NCBI GenBank assembly: GCA_938039145.1
Contig: CALHVG010000044.1
Coordinates: forward strand, 1-52,715
DNA from: an uncultured Treponema sp.
Lineage (GTDB): Bacteria > Spirochaetota > Spirochaetia > Treponematales > Treponemataceae
Direction of reading: 5' to 3'
Length of the DNA stretch: 52,715 nucleotides
The notes beneath the pieces are model-generated. The model saw nothing but the letters and a program-made list of their open reading frames with translations, was not told where the DNA came from and searched no databases. A program made the translations under genes and the position numbers. Positions 15,142-23,512 of this stretch are shown piece by piece (within the stretch, counting starts at the first letter, position 1; every line of letters begins with the position of its first letter).

Positions 15142-16911
15142 ATGGATAATACTGTAAAGAAGAACGGATTGATTTATTCGACGGATTTAAAAATAATATA
15201 CGGAATAGATTCGGATTCTTCTATTTTTAATGGCGTCGTGCCGAACGGAGCGGTTCGAATCGAATCGAACGCTTTTTCTTGCTGTGAACTTTTGGAAATA
15301 TCCCTTCCGGATTCCGTTGAGGAAGTGGGGGAAAATCTTTTTCGCAATTCAAAAAAACTTTTTCATGTAAAACTTCCTACGGGACTAAAAAAACTTTCAT
15401 CGTTCATGTTCGCAGGCTGTTCTTTCCTAAAAAGGGTGGATATGCCTTTTGAGGTTGAAGAATTCACCGAAGGGCTTTTTATGGATTGCACGGCTCTTGA
15501 AGAAATCCCTTTTAGAGCAGGCATCCGGACATTGCCCGAAAGCGTGTTTGCAGGCTGTTTAGCGTTGCGTTCTTTGGTGATTCCGGGGACTGTGAAAAAA
15601 ATCCATTCTCATTCGATAAGCGGCTGCAAAGAATTGAAGACAATCGTTCTTCCCGAAGAACTTGAAGAATTGGCTTTTGATGCCATCGAGGATTGTCCTT
15701 CGCTTGAACGAATCAGGATTTCCGAAGAGAATCCTATGTTTTACACAAGCGACGACGGCTCTGTCCTTTATAAACGCCAGTCCGACGGCAACGATGCGGT
15801 TCTTTTTCAGATTGGAAATAAAATAAAAAGCGAGCTTCCCGGCTTTAACGCCATGGGCGATAACGAAAATCCTTCCATAATCGATTACGCTGACGATGAA
15901 GAGGGTATTGACGAAGACTTGGATCTGTTCTCGCTTGGAAAAACTTCCGTGTCTATCATAAATGCAGACGAGCCTGTGGACCAGGCGGTTCAAAATAAAA
16001 TTGAGGTGGAAAAAGTGGATTTTAACGACGAAAAGCCAGTTAATGATGATATGGAAAGCAAGCTCGCCGAAATAATGAGCCAGGAAAAACGTTCCGACGG
16101 GGAAGCTTTCAGCATAATGAATATTCCAGAGGCAACGGAAGAAGAAATGGCGGCTTCAAAACTTGCTCCTACGCACGTAAGCGAAGATTTTGTTCCTTCG
16201 ATGGAAATTCATAAGCCAGTGTTGCCGGCTGCTCCCGAAGAAAGTTCGGAAAAAATGGAAGATAGACTTTCTGAAATCATGGAACAGGAAACTTACGATT
16301 TTTCAATTTCGGATATTCCCGAAGCGTCTGCGGCTGACATAGAGGCTGACAGGATTGTTGCCGAAGGGGATTTTGCCGATGGAGTTGAAAACGTCGATTC
16401 CGTTCTCCCTGAAATTCCTGATGCAGTATTAAAAGCGAATAACGAAAACTACGATGACGACGAAAAAAGCGTCATGAGAAACATGATTTTGCAATCCGCA
16501 AAAGTTGAGCAAATCAATCTTATTCCGGAAACAACGGAGCAGAGAATACTTTTTGTGTTTGCAGAAAATCTTTGTCAAGGACCGATAGGAAAAATATTTT
16601 CCAAAAGACTTGTAAAATGCGCAAACCGACTTGCAGAAATTCATAAATACACCAGCATTTATTTGTTTTCCGATATAAATCTTGATAACGAAAAATTCAA
16701 AGAACAGTTTTGCCGCTACATAAAAGACAAGAGCGTTGTAATTGCTTGTGACGCAGAAACGTTGGATTCTGTAAGCCAAAGAACTTTGGACTTCGCAAGA
16801 TTTACAGGCGTTCCTTTGGAAAAAGAAAAACTTGCCGAGCAGGTCGCTTTTGCCCGTTCCGCAGATTCAGGCTGCCTAAAACTTTTGATTCAAGACAATA
16901 TGGAGGATTGA
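15142..16911 (+). CDS. BspA-type leucine-rich-repeat protein with acidic linker and unknown C-terminal domain
   Basis: A 589-residue protein. Residues 20-200 carry about seven LRR_5 (BspA/Treponema) repeats of the form L-x-x-I-x-L-P-x-x-V-x-x-I-x-x-x-x-F-x-x-C. Residues 240-450 are an acidic, low-complexity linker containing a duplicated module: residues 304-341 and 372-409 share M-E-x-[KR]-L-x-E-I-M-x-Q-E and I-P-E-A. Residues about 465-589 look like a compact alpha/beta domain opening R-I-L-F-V-F-A-E-N. There is no signal peptide or lipobox, unlike surface BspA proteins, so it is probably cytoplasmic. The function is unknown; its neighbours (pflA, prfA) give no clue. Confidence 0.75.
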   Translation: MDNTVKKNGLIYSTDLKIIYGIDSDSSIFNGVVPNGAVRIESNAFSCCELLEISLPDSVEEVGENLFRNSKKLFHVKLPTGLKKLSSFMFAGCSFLKRVDMPFEVEEFTEGLFMDCTALEEIPFRAGIRTLPESVFAGCLALRSLVIPGTVKKIHSHSISGCKELKTIVLPEELEELAFDAIEDCPSLERIRISEENPMFYTSDDGSVLYKRQSDGNDAVLFQIGNKIKSELPGFNAMGDNENPSIIDYADDEEGIDEDLDLFSLGKTSVSIINADEPVDQAVQNKIEVEKVDFNDEKPVNDDMESKLAEIMSQEKRSDGEAFSIMNIPEATEEEMAASKLAPTHVSEDFVPSMEIHKPVLPAAPEESSEKMEDRLSEIMEQETYDFSISDIPEASAADIEADRIVAEGDFADGVENVDSVLPEIPDAVLKANNENYDDDEKSVMRNMILQSAKVEQINLIPETTEQRILFVFAENLCQGPIGKIFSKRLVKCANRLAEIHKYTSIYLFSDINLDNEKFKEQFCRYIKDKSVVIACDAETLDSVSQRTLDFARFTGVPLEKEKLAEQVAFARSADSGCLKLLIQDNMED

Positions 16912-17181
16912 CCGAATCGTTCGTGCTGAAATTTTAATGCTTAGGAGCGACCATTCGCGGCATAAGTCATAAGAAATTAAAACGGCTGCAATATTTTTGC
17001 GCGGCACAAGCAAATTCTAAAAATTAACGCAAGTTTAAAAAAATGCGGACATTGAAAATTTTACGCATAACGCTGTTCAGTTATCCGGCGTCCCGAAAAG
17101 AAAACTCCGCCGGTAATTTTCAGCCGCGCTGTTTTTCCGCTTAAAATAAAACTTGATTTTTTTGCATTGTTTTTACCTTAA
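16912..17181. other. Intergenic, nothing recognised
   Basis: About 270 bases between the LRR gene and the prfA promoter. No ORF, tRNA or terminator-like hairpin with a T-run was seen. Confidence 0.4.
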
Positions 17182-17210
17182 TTGAAATCTGCGTTCTTTT
17201 TTGATATATT
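17182..17210 (+). promoter_or_regulatory. Promoter for leaderless prfA transcript
   Basis: TTGAAA (17182-17187), a 17-base spacer and TATATT (17205-17210), with exactly 6 bases (TCCCGC) before the ATG. This is the clearest of the leaderless arrangements in the window. Confidence 0.7.
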
Positions 17211-17216
17211 TCCCGC

Positions 17217-18308
17217 ATGGATTTGATGAAAAAACTTGAGGACTGCGCAAAACGCTTTTCGGAAGTGCAGCAACTGATTCTTGACCCCAATCTTGTTAAA
17301 GACCAAAAAAAATACAAGGACACGATGAGGGAAAACGGCTATCTTTCCGAGCTGAACGACCTTTACAACGAATACAAAAAGACTTTGAACGGCATAAAAG
17401 AAGCGAAGGAAATGATTACTGCCGAAGACGATCCGGAAATGAAAGAAATGGCGCGCGAGGAACTTAAAGAACTTGAGGAAAAGCAGCCGCGCCTTGAAGA
17501 GGAAATAAAATTAAAACTCGTTCCGCCAGATCCGCTGGACGAAAAAAATATCATTCTTGAAATCAGGGCTGCCGCAGGAGGCGACGAGGCTTCGCTTTTT
17601 GTGCGGGACCTTTGGGAAATGTACACGCATCTTGCCGAACGCAGGAACTGGAAAACCGAGACAATGGAAGCGCAGGAAACTGAAGTTGGCGGCTTCAACA
17701 AAATCGTAACTTCGATAAGCGGAAAATTTGTGTACGGAGCGCTCCGCTGGGAATCCGGTGTGCATAGGGTTCAGCGTGTGCCTGAAACCGAAAGCCAAGG
17801 AAGACTTCAGACTTCAACAGTTACGGTCGCAGTTCTTCCGGAAGCCGAGGAAACCGAAATCGAAATAAAACCCGGCGACGTAAGGATAGACGTTATGCGT
17901 GCGGGAGGGCCGGGCGGTCAGTGCGTAAACACGACCGATTCTGCGGTTCGGCTTACGCACATTCCTACAGGGCTTGTAGTAATTCAGCAGGACGAAAAAA
18001 GCCAGATAAAAAACAAGGAAAAAGCGTTCAAAGTTTTGCGGGCAAGGCTTTTTGATCTTGAAGAGACTAAAAAACAGGCGGAACGTTCCGCCGCAAGGTC
18101 AAGCATGGTGGGTTCGGGCGCAAGGTCCGAAAAAATCCGCACGTACAATTATCCGCAGGACAGAGTAACCGACCACCGGATAAATTATTCCGAGCACAAT
18201 CTGCCTTCGTTCATGATGGGTGAAATGGACGGAATGCTTGATGCACTTAATGTCTACGCAAAGGAAGAGCAGCTTAAAGCGGATGTTACGGGGCTTGTCA
18301 CGGACTAA
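17217..18308 (+). CDS. prfA: Peptide chain release factor 1
   Basis: Recognises UAA and UAG and triggers peptide release on the ribosome. The 363-residue protein has the coiled N-terminal domain, the RF1-type codon-recognition tripeptide P-E-T at 189-191 (RF2 would have S-P-F) and the catalytic G-G-Q at 233-235, in the context G-P-G-G-Q-C-V-N-T-T-D-S-A-V-R. The Gln is the substrate of PrmC methylase, whose gene is at 49864-50775 rather than next door, where it sits in many bacteria. No Shine-Dalgarno sequence precedes the ATG; a TATATT box ends 6 bases before it. Confidence 0.97.
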   Translation: MDLMKKLEDCAKRFSEVQQLILDPNLVKDQKKYKDTMRENGYLSELNDLYNEYKKTLNGIKEAKEMITAEDDPEMKEMAREELKELEEKQPRLEEEIKLKLVPPDPLDEKNIILEIRAAAGGDEASLFVRDLWEMYTHLAERRNWKTETMEAQETEVGGFNKIVTSISGKFVYGALRWESGVHRVQRVPETESQGRLQTSTVTVAVLPEAEETEIEIKPGDVRIDVMRAGGPGGQCVNTTDSAVRLTHIPTGLVVIQQDEKSQIKNKEKAFKVLRARLFDLEETKKQAERSAARSSMVGSGARSEKIRTYNYPQDRVTDHRINYSEHNLPSFMMGEMDGMLDALNVYAKEEQLKADVTGLVTD

Positions 18309-18726
18309 AGGCGCATTTTTAAGACAAGTTTTTATGCGGCAGCCGCAAATCCGCCGTTTTGTTCCGGGCATTTTTCCGAAAGGCGGCGGTTTGTAATCGT
18401 TCCATTTTGAAAATATTTCCGGCTTGTAAAATTTTATGCTTCTTTGAATAAATGATTTTTGCCGGTTTTTGCACCTACCGTCCTTGCACGGCACGCTGAC
18501 GCTTGGTGCCGCAAAGCAAAAAAATTGCTTTGCGGCACCGGCTTTGCCGCCGTTCCGGCACGGGGCATGGCGTTTCGGTAAAAAAAAATCGATTTTCCCT
18601 TTTATACGATTTTTTATTCGGCGCTTAAAAAATATCGAAATCGTTTAAAAATAAATATATAATATTTTGCGTTTTAAGCCGAATCTTTCAAAATCTAAAA
18701 AATGCCTTTTAAAAGGAAATTGAGCT
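18309..18726. other. Intergenic containing repeat copy B
   Basis: A 418-base gap. Repeat copy B occupies 18472-18580. The remainder is A+T-rich, with the nuclease ribosome site AAAAGGAAATTGAGCT at its end. Confidence 0.6.
18472..18580 (-). repeat. Dispersed intergenic repeat, copy B (inverted, compact)
   Basis: Read on the minus strand this copy reproduces both arms of the element at 3655-3820 with about five substitutions. Its centre is a perfect 11-bp stem (GCCGCAAAGCA with TGCTTTGCGGC) closed by T-runs. The long A-run beyond the left arm is also shared. Compact hairpin plus conserved flanks suggest that the element is the unit, and that copy A gained or kept a longer centre. Confidence 0.75.
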
Positions 18727-19749
18727 ATGTCTACAAAAATCAATAAAAACAAAAAAAAACAAAACTCTAAAATCCTGATATTTTTTGCGATTGCGCTTTT
18801 CAGCCTTTTATTCAGCTTTGCAGTTTTCGCTTATGAAAAATCATTGGGAACTCACGGCGATTTTTCCGGGGAAAACGCATCTTCTGCAAAAAACGAAACT
18901 TACGATTCTTTCGGGAATTTCGAAAATCAAAAATCCGCTGTCGGAAATTTTCTTTCCGTCGAAAATCCTTGTTCCGTTGAAAATCTTCCTTTGTATTTTG
19001 GAAATCCAAGTTGCGCCACTTCGGAAGTTGATAACGCAAAAAATTATCTTATGGAAAAAACTCAGTTTTCGCTTTCTTACAACGCCTTAAAATTGATTCC
19101 AAACTGGGTTTCGTGGCATCTTTCAAAAAACGACATGGGCGATGTCGCGCGTGGAAACGATTTTCGCGCGGACTTAAACCTTCCTTCCGGTTTTTATGCT
19201 GTAAAAAAATCTGACTATCGATTTTCGATTTACGGTTTTGACAGAGGCCATGTCTGTCCTTCCGCCGACAGGACGCAAAGCCAAGACGACAACAGCGCGA
19301 CGTTTTTGATGACGAACATGATTCCGCAATCGCCGAACTGCAACCGCAACGTATGGAAAAATCTTGAGTCTTATGAAAGAAGCCTTGCCTTTTCGGGAAA
19401 AGAACTTTATATAACGGCAGGTCCGTATGGCTGCGGCGGCACAAGCGAAAAAGGTCGCTTTGAGAAAATCGCTCTTGAAAACGGAATGTCTATTGAGGTT
19501 CCAGAATATTGCTGGAAGATAATTTTGATTCTTGATGAAGGCTCGGACGATTTTTTTAGGGTGGACGAAAAAACGGAAATTATCGCCGCATGGATTCCGA
19601 ATAATCAGGTTGTCTCGGACTTTACTTGGGATTATTATATTACCACTACGGATTTTATCGAGGAAAAGACAGGTTTCGATTTTTTTGCCGCACTCCCTGA
19701 TTCAATCGAGGATGCGATAGAAGCAAAAAAATACGTCTGTCCAAAATGA
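18727..19749 (+). CDS. Secreted DNA/RNA non-specific endonuclease (NUC1 family)
   Basis: A 340-residue exported nuclease. Residues 15-36 form a signal peptide (F-F-A-I-A-L-F-S-L-L-F-S-F-A-V-F-A after a Lys/Asn-rich N-terminus). The catalytic motif D-R-G-H occupies residues 172-175, followed by S-A-D-R, the T-N-M-I-P-Q block and N-V-W-K-N-L-E, which carries the metal-binding Asn. Such enzymes degrade DNA and RNA and may support nutrient scavenging or escape from neutrophil traps. AAAAGGAAATTGAGCT provides the ribosome site. Its stop overlaps the CDF transporter start by four bases (ATGA), so the two are translationally coupled, perhaps because both act at the envelope with divalent metals. Confidence 0.92.
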   Translation: MSTKINKNKKKQNSKILIFFAIALFSLLFSFAVFAYEKSLGTHGDFSGENASSAKNETYDSFGNFENQKSAVGNFLSVENPCSVENLPLYFGNPSCATSEVDNAKNYLMEKTQFSLSYNALKLIPNWVSWHLSKNDMGDVARGNDFRADLNLPSGFYAVKKSDYRFSIYGFDRGHVCPSADRTQSQDDNSATFLMTNMIPQSPNCNRNVWKNLESYERSLAFSGKELYITAGPYGCGGTSEKGRFEKIALENGMSIEVPEYCWKIILILDEGSDDFFRVDEKTEIIAAWIPNNQVVSDFTWDYYITTTDFIEEKTGFDFFAALPDSIEDAIEAKKYVCPK

Positions 19750-20912
19750 TAGCGCATATGGATTCTGAACTTTTTGATTGTAAAGGGAACGTAAGGCGGG
19801 AAGATTACGGTGTAGCGTCGGGAATAATCGGCATTGTGCTGAACATTATGCTTTTTACATTGAAACTTGTCGCAGGAATTTTTTCAAAGTCGGTCTCCGT
19901 TATCGCCGATGCCATGAACAATCTTTCAGACGTATCCGCTTCGCTTGTTACGCTGATTGGATTTAAGGTTTCCGCAAAAAAAGCGGATATGGAGCATCCT
20001 TTTGGGCACGGTAGAATGGAATATATTTCGGGGCTTATCGTTTCGTTTCTGATAATTCTTGTCGGAGCGGAACTTTTGGTTTCTTCCGTAAAATCCATGT
20101 TCGTTCCGTCCGTGCTGAAAACAACGGCTTTCACTGTGGCAATCCTTTTTGTTTCGGTTTTCGTAAAATCCGCCATGTTCGTGTACAATCTGATTCTTTC
20201 TAGAAAAATAAAATCTGTGGCGTTAAAGGCGGTCGCAAAAGATTCGATAAGCGATGTAATTTCGACAACGGGCGTTTTGGCGGCGATGCTTTTTGCTTTT
20301 TTCAGACCGGATTCAAAAATCCCCGGTGACGGAATAGCCGGAATCTTGGTCGCCGTTTTTATAATCTGGAACGGCATTGATTCGGCAAAAGATACTGTGA
20401 ATCCGCTTTTGGGCGAACCTATGGATAAAAATTTTGTCGCCGACGTAAAAAATGTAGTCATGGGATTTGAACCGATATGCGGAATCCACGATGTGCTTGT
20501 TCACGATTACGGTCCCGGAAAGGTGATGATTTCGCTTCACGCAGAAGTTCCGGGCGACAGAAATATTTTTGACTTGCATCAGGTTATAGACGACGCCGAA
20601 AATGCGGTTTCAGAAAAATTCAATTGCATGGTTACGATTCATATGGATCCGGTGGATTTTAATGACCCCGAAACCGTAAGGGTAAGGGAATATCTTGGAA
20701 GTTCCGCAAAGAAAATCGATTCTGAACTTACCGTCCACGATGTGCGTTTTGTTCCGCTTGAAAATGGGCGGCGCAGAGTCCGCTTTGACATTCTTATTCC
20801 GAGGGGATTTTGCATACCGGACGAAGAGTTGGTGAAAGTCTTTCAGCAAAAAGTCTCGGCTTTGAATCCGCTTTACGAATCCGAGATTCATGTTCACAAT
20901 GTGTTCTGTTGA
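19746..20912 (+). CDS. Cation diffusion facilitator (CDF) metal exporter
   Basis: A 388-residue inner-membrane transporter that expels Zn2+, Fe2+, Co2+ or Mn2+ by proton antiport. It has six hydrophobic helices in residues 20-215; metal-site residues include the D-A-M-N-N-L-S-D motif (two Asp) and H-P-F-G-H-G-R. A cytoplasmic ferredoxin-like dimer domain fills residues 215-300, and there is a further C-terminal extension of about 80 residues with its own His-rich end (S-E-I-H-V-H-N-V). The extension is longer than in FieF. The gene is coupled to the nuclease upstream. Confidence 0.92.
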   Translation: MIAHMDSELFDCKGNVRREDYGVASGIIGIVLNIMLFTLKLVAGIFSKSVSVIADAMNNLSDVSASLVTLIGFKVSAKKADMEHPFGHGRMEYISGLIVSFLIILVGAELLVSSVKSMFVPSVLKTTAFTVAILFVSVFVKSAMFVYNLILSRKIKSVALKAVAKDSISDVISTTGVLAAMLFAFFRPDSKIPGDGIAGILVAVFIIWNGIDSAKDTVNPLLGEPMDKNFVADVKNVVMGFEPICGIHDVLVHDYGPGKVMISLHAEVPGDRNIFDLHQVIDDAENAVSEKFNCMVTIHMDPVDFNDPETVRVREYLGSSAKKIDSELTVHDVRFVPLENGRRRVRFDILIPRGFCIPDEELVKVFQQKVSALNPLYESEIHVHNVFC

Positions 20913-20982
20913 TTCTTTACATTATTTGTTTTTATGCTAAAATCATATCGACATTTCGGATAAAAGTTTATTAAAGTTTATT

Positions 20983-22470
20983 ATGGAAGAGCAGCTACTC
21001 AAAGTCGATACGGAAAAAATAAAAACGGCGGTTCATGCAGGTGTTCCGCTTTCCATCACAACATATACGCTTCCCCACAGCATGGAAGTCTATATGAATG
21101 ATGTTGTTACGATATTTTTTAAAGAACTCCATCAGGAACAGATGATTCAATATATCGTCTATTGCCAGAATGAACTTATAACGAACGCAAAAAAAGCGAA
21201 CACAAAACGGGTGTATTTTAAGGAACGCAGACTGAACATCGAAAATCCCGATGACTACAAAGACGGAATGAAGATGTTCAAGAGCGACACACTTTCAAAC
21301 ATCAGCTATTATCTTTCAAAGCAGAAAAGTGAAGGACTTTACGTCCGCTTTATAATTCAGGCGAAAGACAGCATAATCCGCATGGAAGTGCAGAATAATT
21401 CAAAACTGACGTACAGCGAGTTCAAACGTATTCACGACAAAATATGCAGGGCGCAGCAGTATACTTCTGTGGAAGACAGTTTGGATTCTGTGCTTGACGA
21501 TTCCGAAGGTGCGGGGCTTGGGCTTATCATAATGATTCTGATGCTCAGAAAACTTGGAATGACGGAGAACAATTTCCAGATTCTGTGCGTGAACGGAATT
21601 ACAATCACAAGACTTTTTCTTCCAATCGCAAGAAATTCGGCAAGCGACATCTCAATCGTAACGGAAGAATTCAAGAACGGAATCGAAGTTCTTCCGCAGT
21701 TTCCCGAAAACATCAACCGCCTTCATTCGCTTTTGGATAATCCCAAGGTTACGCTTTCGCAGATAGCAACGCAGATTGCAAGCGATGTTTCCCTTGCCGG
21801 AGAGCTTTTGAAGCAGGTTAATTCGGCGAGTTTTTCGCTTTCGGCTAGATGCAACAACATCGCCGATGCCGTAAAACTGGTCGGGCTTCGCGGCGTTCGG
21901 AATATGCTTTTTACGATTGGAACGATGCAGGTTTTCAGCAAAGTTCCCGGAAATTCTGAAAAACTTTGGATTCATTCCTACAGAGTCGCATTTTTTTCGT
22001 TCAGCCTTGCATACACTTTTTTCCAAGGGAACAGGGATGTAATCGAAAATGTGTACACTTGCGGACTTTTGCACGACATCGGAAAAATTATTTTCGAGGG
22101 AACTCATCCGCAATATCTTGACAAGGTAAAATCTATTTGTATCAAAAAGGGTGTGAATTCCGACATTTTTGAAAAAATCCTTGGAGGGGCGAATCACGCC
22201 GAGATTGGAGCGCAGATTGCCGAAAAATGGAATTTTCCTGCCGTTTTGACCGGCGTTATTCGATACCATCATTCCCCCGAATCCGCTCCCGACAATTGCA
22301 AAAAAATTGCGATTTGCGTATATGTTGCAGACCTTATGGCGCATTACTTGGACAAGGAAGTCGAATATTATCAGATTGACGAAAAAATCCTTTCCTATCT
22401 GAATATAACTTCCGAAGACCAGTTCAAGATTATAGCCGACAGAATCACAAAAAAAATGGAATCCAGATAG
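20983..22470 (+). CDS. GHKL-ATPase-like / HDOD two-domain signalling protein
   Basis: A 495-residue cytoplasmic protein. Residues 40-205 resemble a histidine-kinase ATPase: an N-box-like E-L-I-T-N-A-K-K-A-N (Glu64, Asn68) and a G-box E-G-A-G-L-G-L (175-181), with no phospho-acceptor histidine domain and no clear D-x-G-x-G box. Residues about 220-430 form an HDOD domain (F-P-E-N-I-N-R-L then I-A-S-D-V-S-L-A-G-E-L-L-K-Q-V-N-S-A), which includes the HD-like H-D-I-G-K at 364. HDOD proteins act in motility and c-di-GMP-related regulation. There is no Shine-Dalgarno sequence; a tandem AAAGTTTATT repeat precedes the ATG. Confidence 0.82.
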   Translation: MEEQLLKVDTEKIKTAVHAGVPLSITTYTLPHSMEVYMNDVVTIFFKELHQEQMIQYIVYCQNELITNAKKANTKRVYFKERRLNIENPDDYKDGMKMFKSDTLSNISYYLSKQKSEGLYVRFIIQAKDSIIRMEVQNNSKLTYSEFKRIHDKICRAQQYTSVEDSLDSVLDDSEGAGLGLIIMILMLRKLGMTENNFQILCVNGITITRLFLPIARNSASDISIVTEEFKNGIEVLPQFPENINRLHSLLDNPKVTLSQIATQIASDVSLAGELLKQVNSASFSLSARCNNIADAVKLVGLRGVRNMLFTIGTMQVFSKVPGNSEKLWIHSYRVAFFSFSLAYTFFQGNRDVIENVYTCGLLHDIGKIIFEGTHPQYLDKVKSICIKKGVNSDIFEKILGGANHAEIGAQIAEKWNFPAVLTGVIRYHHSPESAPDNCKKIAICVYVADLMAHYLDKEVEYYQIDEKILSYLNITSEDQFKIIADRITKKMESR

Positions 22471-22515
22471 CCTCCGTTTTTTGCGCGTAGATTCTGAAAA
22501 TCTTTGGGGATTTTA

Positions 22516-23406
22516 ATGGAAAATTTATTCAATCTTATGAATTCCGTTCACATCGGATTCAGATCGGCGGAACTTTCAAAAGCGTTCGTCATTTTTTTGA
22601 TGTTCAGCGTGATTGGCTGGATTTGCGAAGTGATTTATGTGGGTTTGTTTTTTGAGCGAAGGTTCGTGAACCGAGGATTTTTGCACGGTCCTTTGTGTCC
22701 GATTTACGGAGTCGGCGGGCTTTTGATTCTGCTTCTTCCGGAAAAACTTCAAAATCCTGTGTGGGTGCTTTTTCTTTCGGGAACGTTTTTTTGTACGATT
22801 GTTGAATATTTGGGAAGCTGGATTCTTGAAAAACTTTTTCACACGACATGGTGGGATTATTCGGCTCAAAAGATTTCATTGGGAGGAAAAACCATTCCCT
22901 TGAATCTGCACGGTCGTGTTTGCCTTAAAAATTCGCTTTTATTCGGATTGATGAGCGTGTCTGTGATAAAATTCGTCCAGCCGCTTATGGAAAAGCTTCT
23001 TTCTTCCGTTCCGGAACTTGCGATTCAAATTGTCGCGAATGTGCTTGCTGTGATTTTTGCGGCGGATTTGTTTTTTACGGTTCGAAAACTTGTCGATTTC
23101 AGCCTTTATATGTCAAAACTCAAGGAATTGGGCGAGTCCCTGAAAGACAGATACCAGAGTGAGGTTTGGTTTCGTTCGGGGTCGCTTAGAGAAATGATTG
23201 AATCCGTAAAGGAACGTTCTGCGCTGGAAAAAGAAAAATTCAGTTCCGCTCTTCTTGAAAAAATTGAAAGCGCAGGGCTTCGTCACAAAATTTCAGAAAG
23301 ATTCATAAAAAAATTCCCGCATATGAAATCCGATGCCTATAACGCTCCTGTTTTGATGCTCAAAGAAAAATTAAAGAAAATCAACGAAAAAAACAAAAAA
23401 CGCTAA
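22516..23406 (+). CDS. CmpB-family (putative ABC-transporter type IV) membrane protein
   Basis: A 296-residue integral membrane protein. Its block R-G-F-L-H-G-P-L-C-P-I-Y-G-V-G and later G-R-V-C-L-x-N-S are the hallmarks of PF06541, a family of uncharacterised membrane proteins common in Firmicutes and spirochaetes. Four or five hydrophobic helices occupy residues 20-200, followed by a charged, probably coiled-coil C-terminal tail of about 95 residues. I start it at the ATG at 22516 with GGGGA 7 bases upstream rather than the TTG at 22504. No ATP-binding partner is adjacent. The stop codon overlaps the flaB promoter. Confidence 0.75.
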   Translation: MENLFNLMNSVHIGFRSAELSKAFVIFLMFSVIGWICEVIYVGLFFERRFVNRGFLHGPLCPIYGVGGLLILLLPEKLQNPVWVLFLSGTFFCTIVEYLGSWILEKLFHTTWWDYSAQKISLGGKTIPLNLHGRVCLKNSLLFGLMSVSVIKFVQPLMEKLLSSVPELAIQIVANVLAVIFAADLFFTVRKLVDFSLYMSKLKELGESLKDRYQSEVWFRSGSLREMIESVKERSALEKEKFSSALLEKIESAGLRHKISERFIKKFPHMKSDAYNAPVLMLKEKLKKINEKNKKR

Positions 23407-23430
23407 AGTGAAATTTCCTGTCTCCGATAC
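23404..23430 (+). promoter_or_regulatory. Sigma-28 (FliA) promoter for flaB
   Basis: TAAA (23404-23407), exactly 15 bases, then TCCGATAC (23423-23430). This fits the flagellar late-class consensus TAAA-N15-GCCGATAA with two mismatches. The TAAA begins in the TAA stop of the preceding gene. Predicted 5-prime leader about 75 bases, with AAGGAGAT before the flaB ATG. Confidence 0.8.
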
Positions 23431-23512
23431 TTTTAGTAAGGGGGGTGGAAACCCGTGAAGCAGAAATCAATCTAAAAGAGAGTGTCTGCAAAACACACCA
23501 AGGAGATACACT

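Noticed and set aside
19805..20461. A 218-codon minus-strand ORF antisense to the CDF transporter
   Set aside because: It is a shadow of the transporter reading frame; the sense protein has all family motifs.
23441..23452. G-run before flaB as a phase-variable tract
   Set aside because: Only about six G, too short to be a credible slippage tract.
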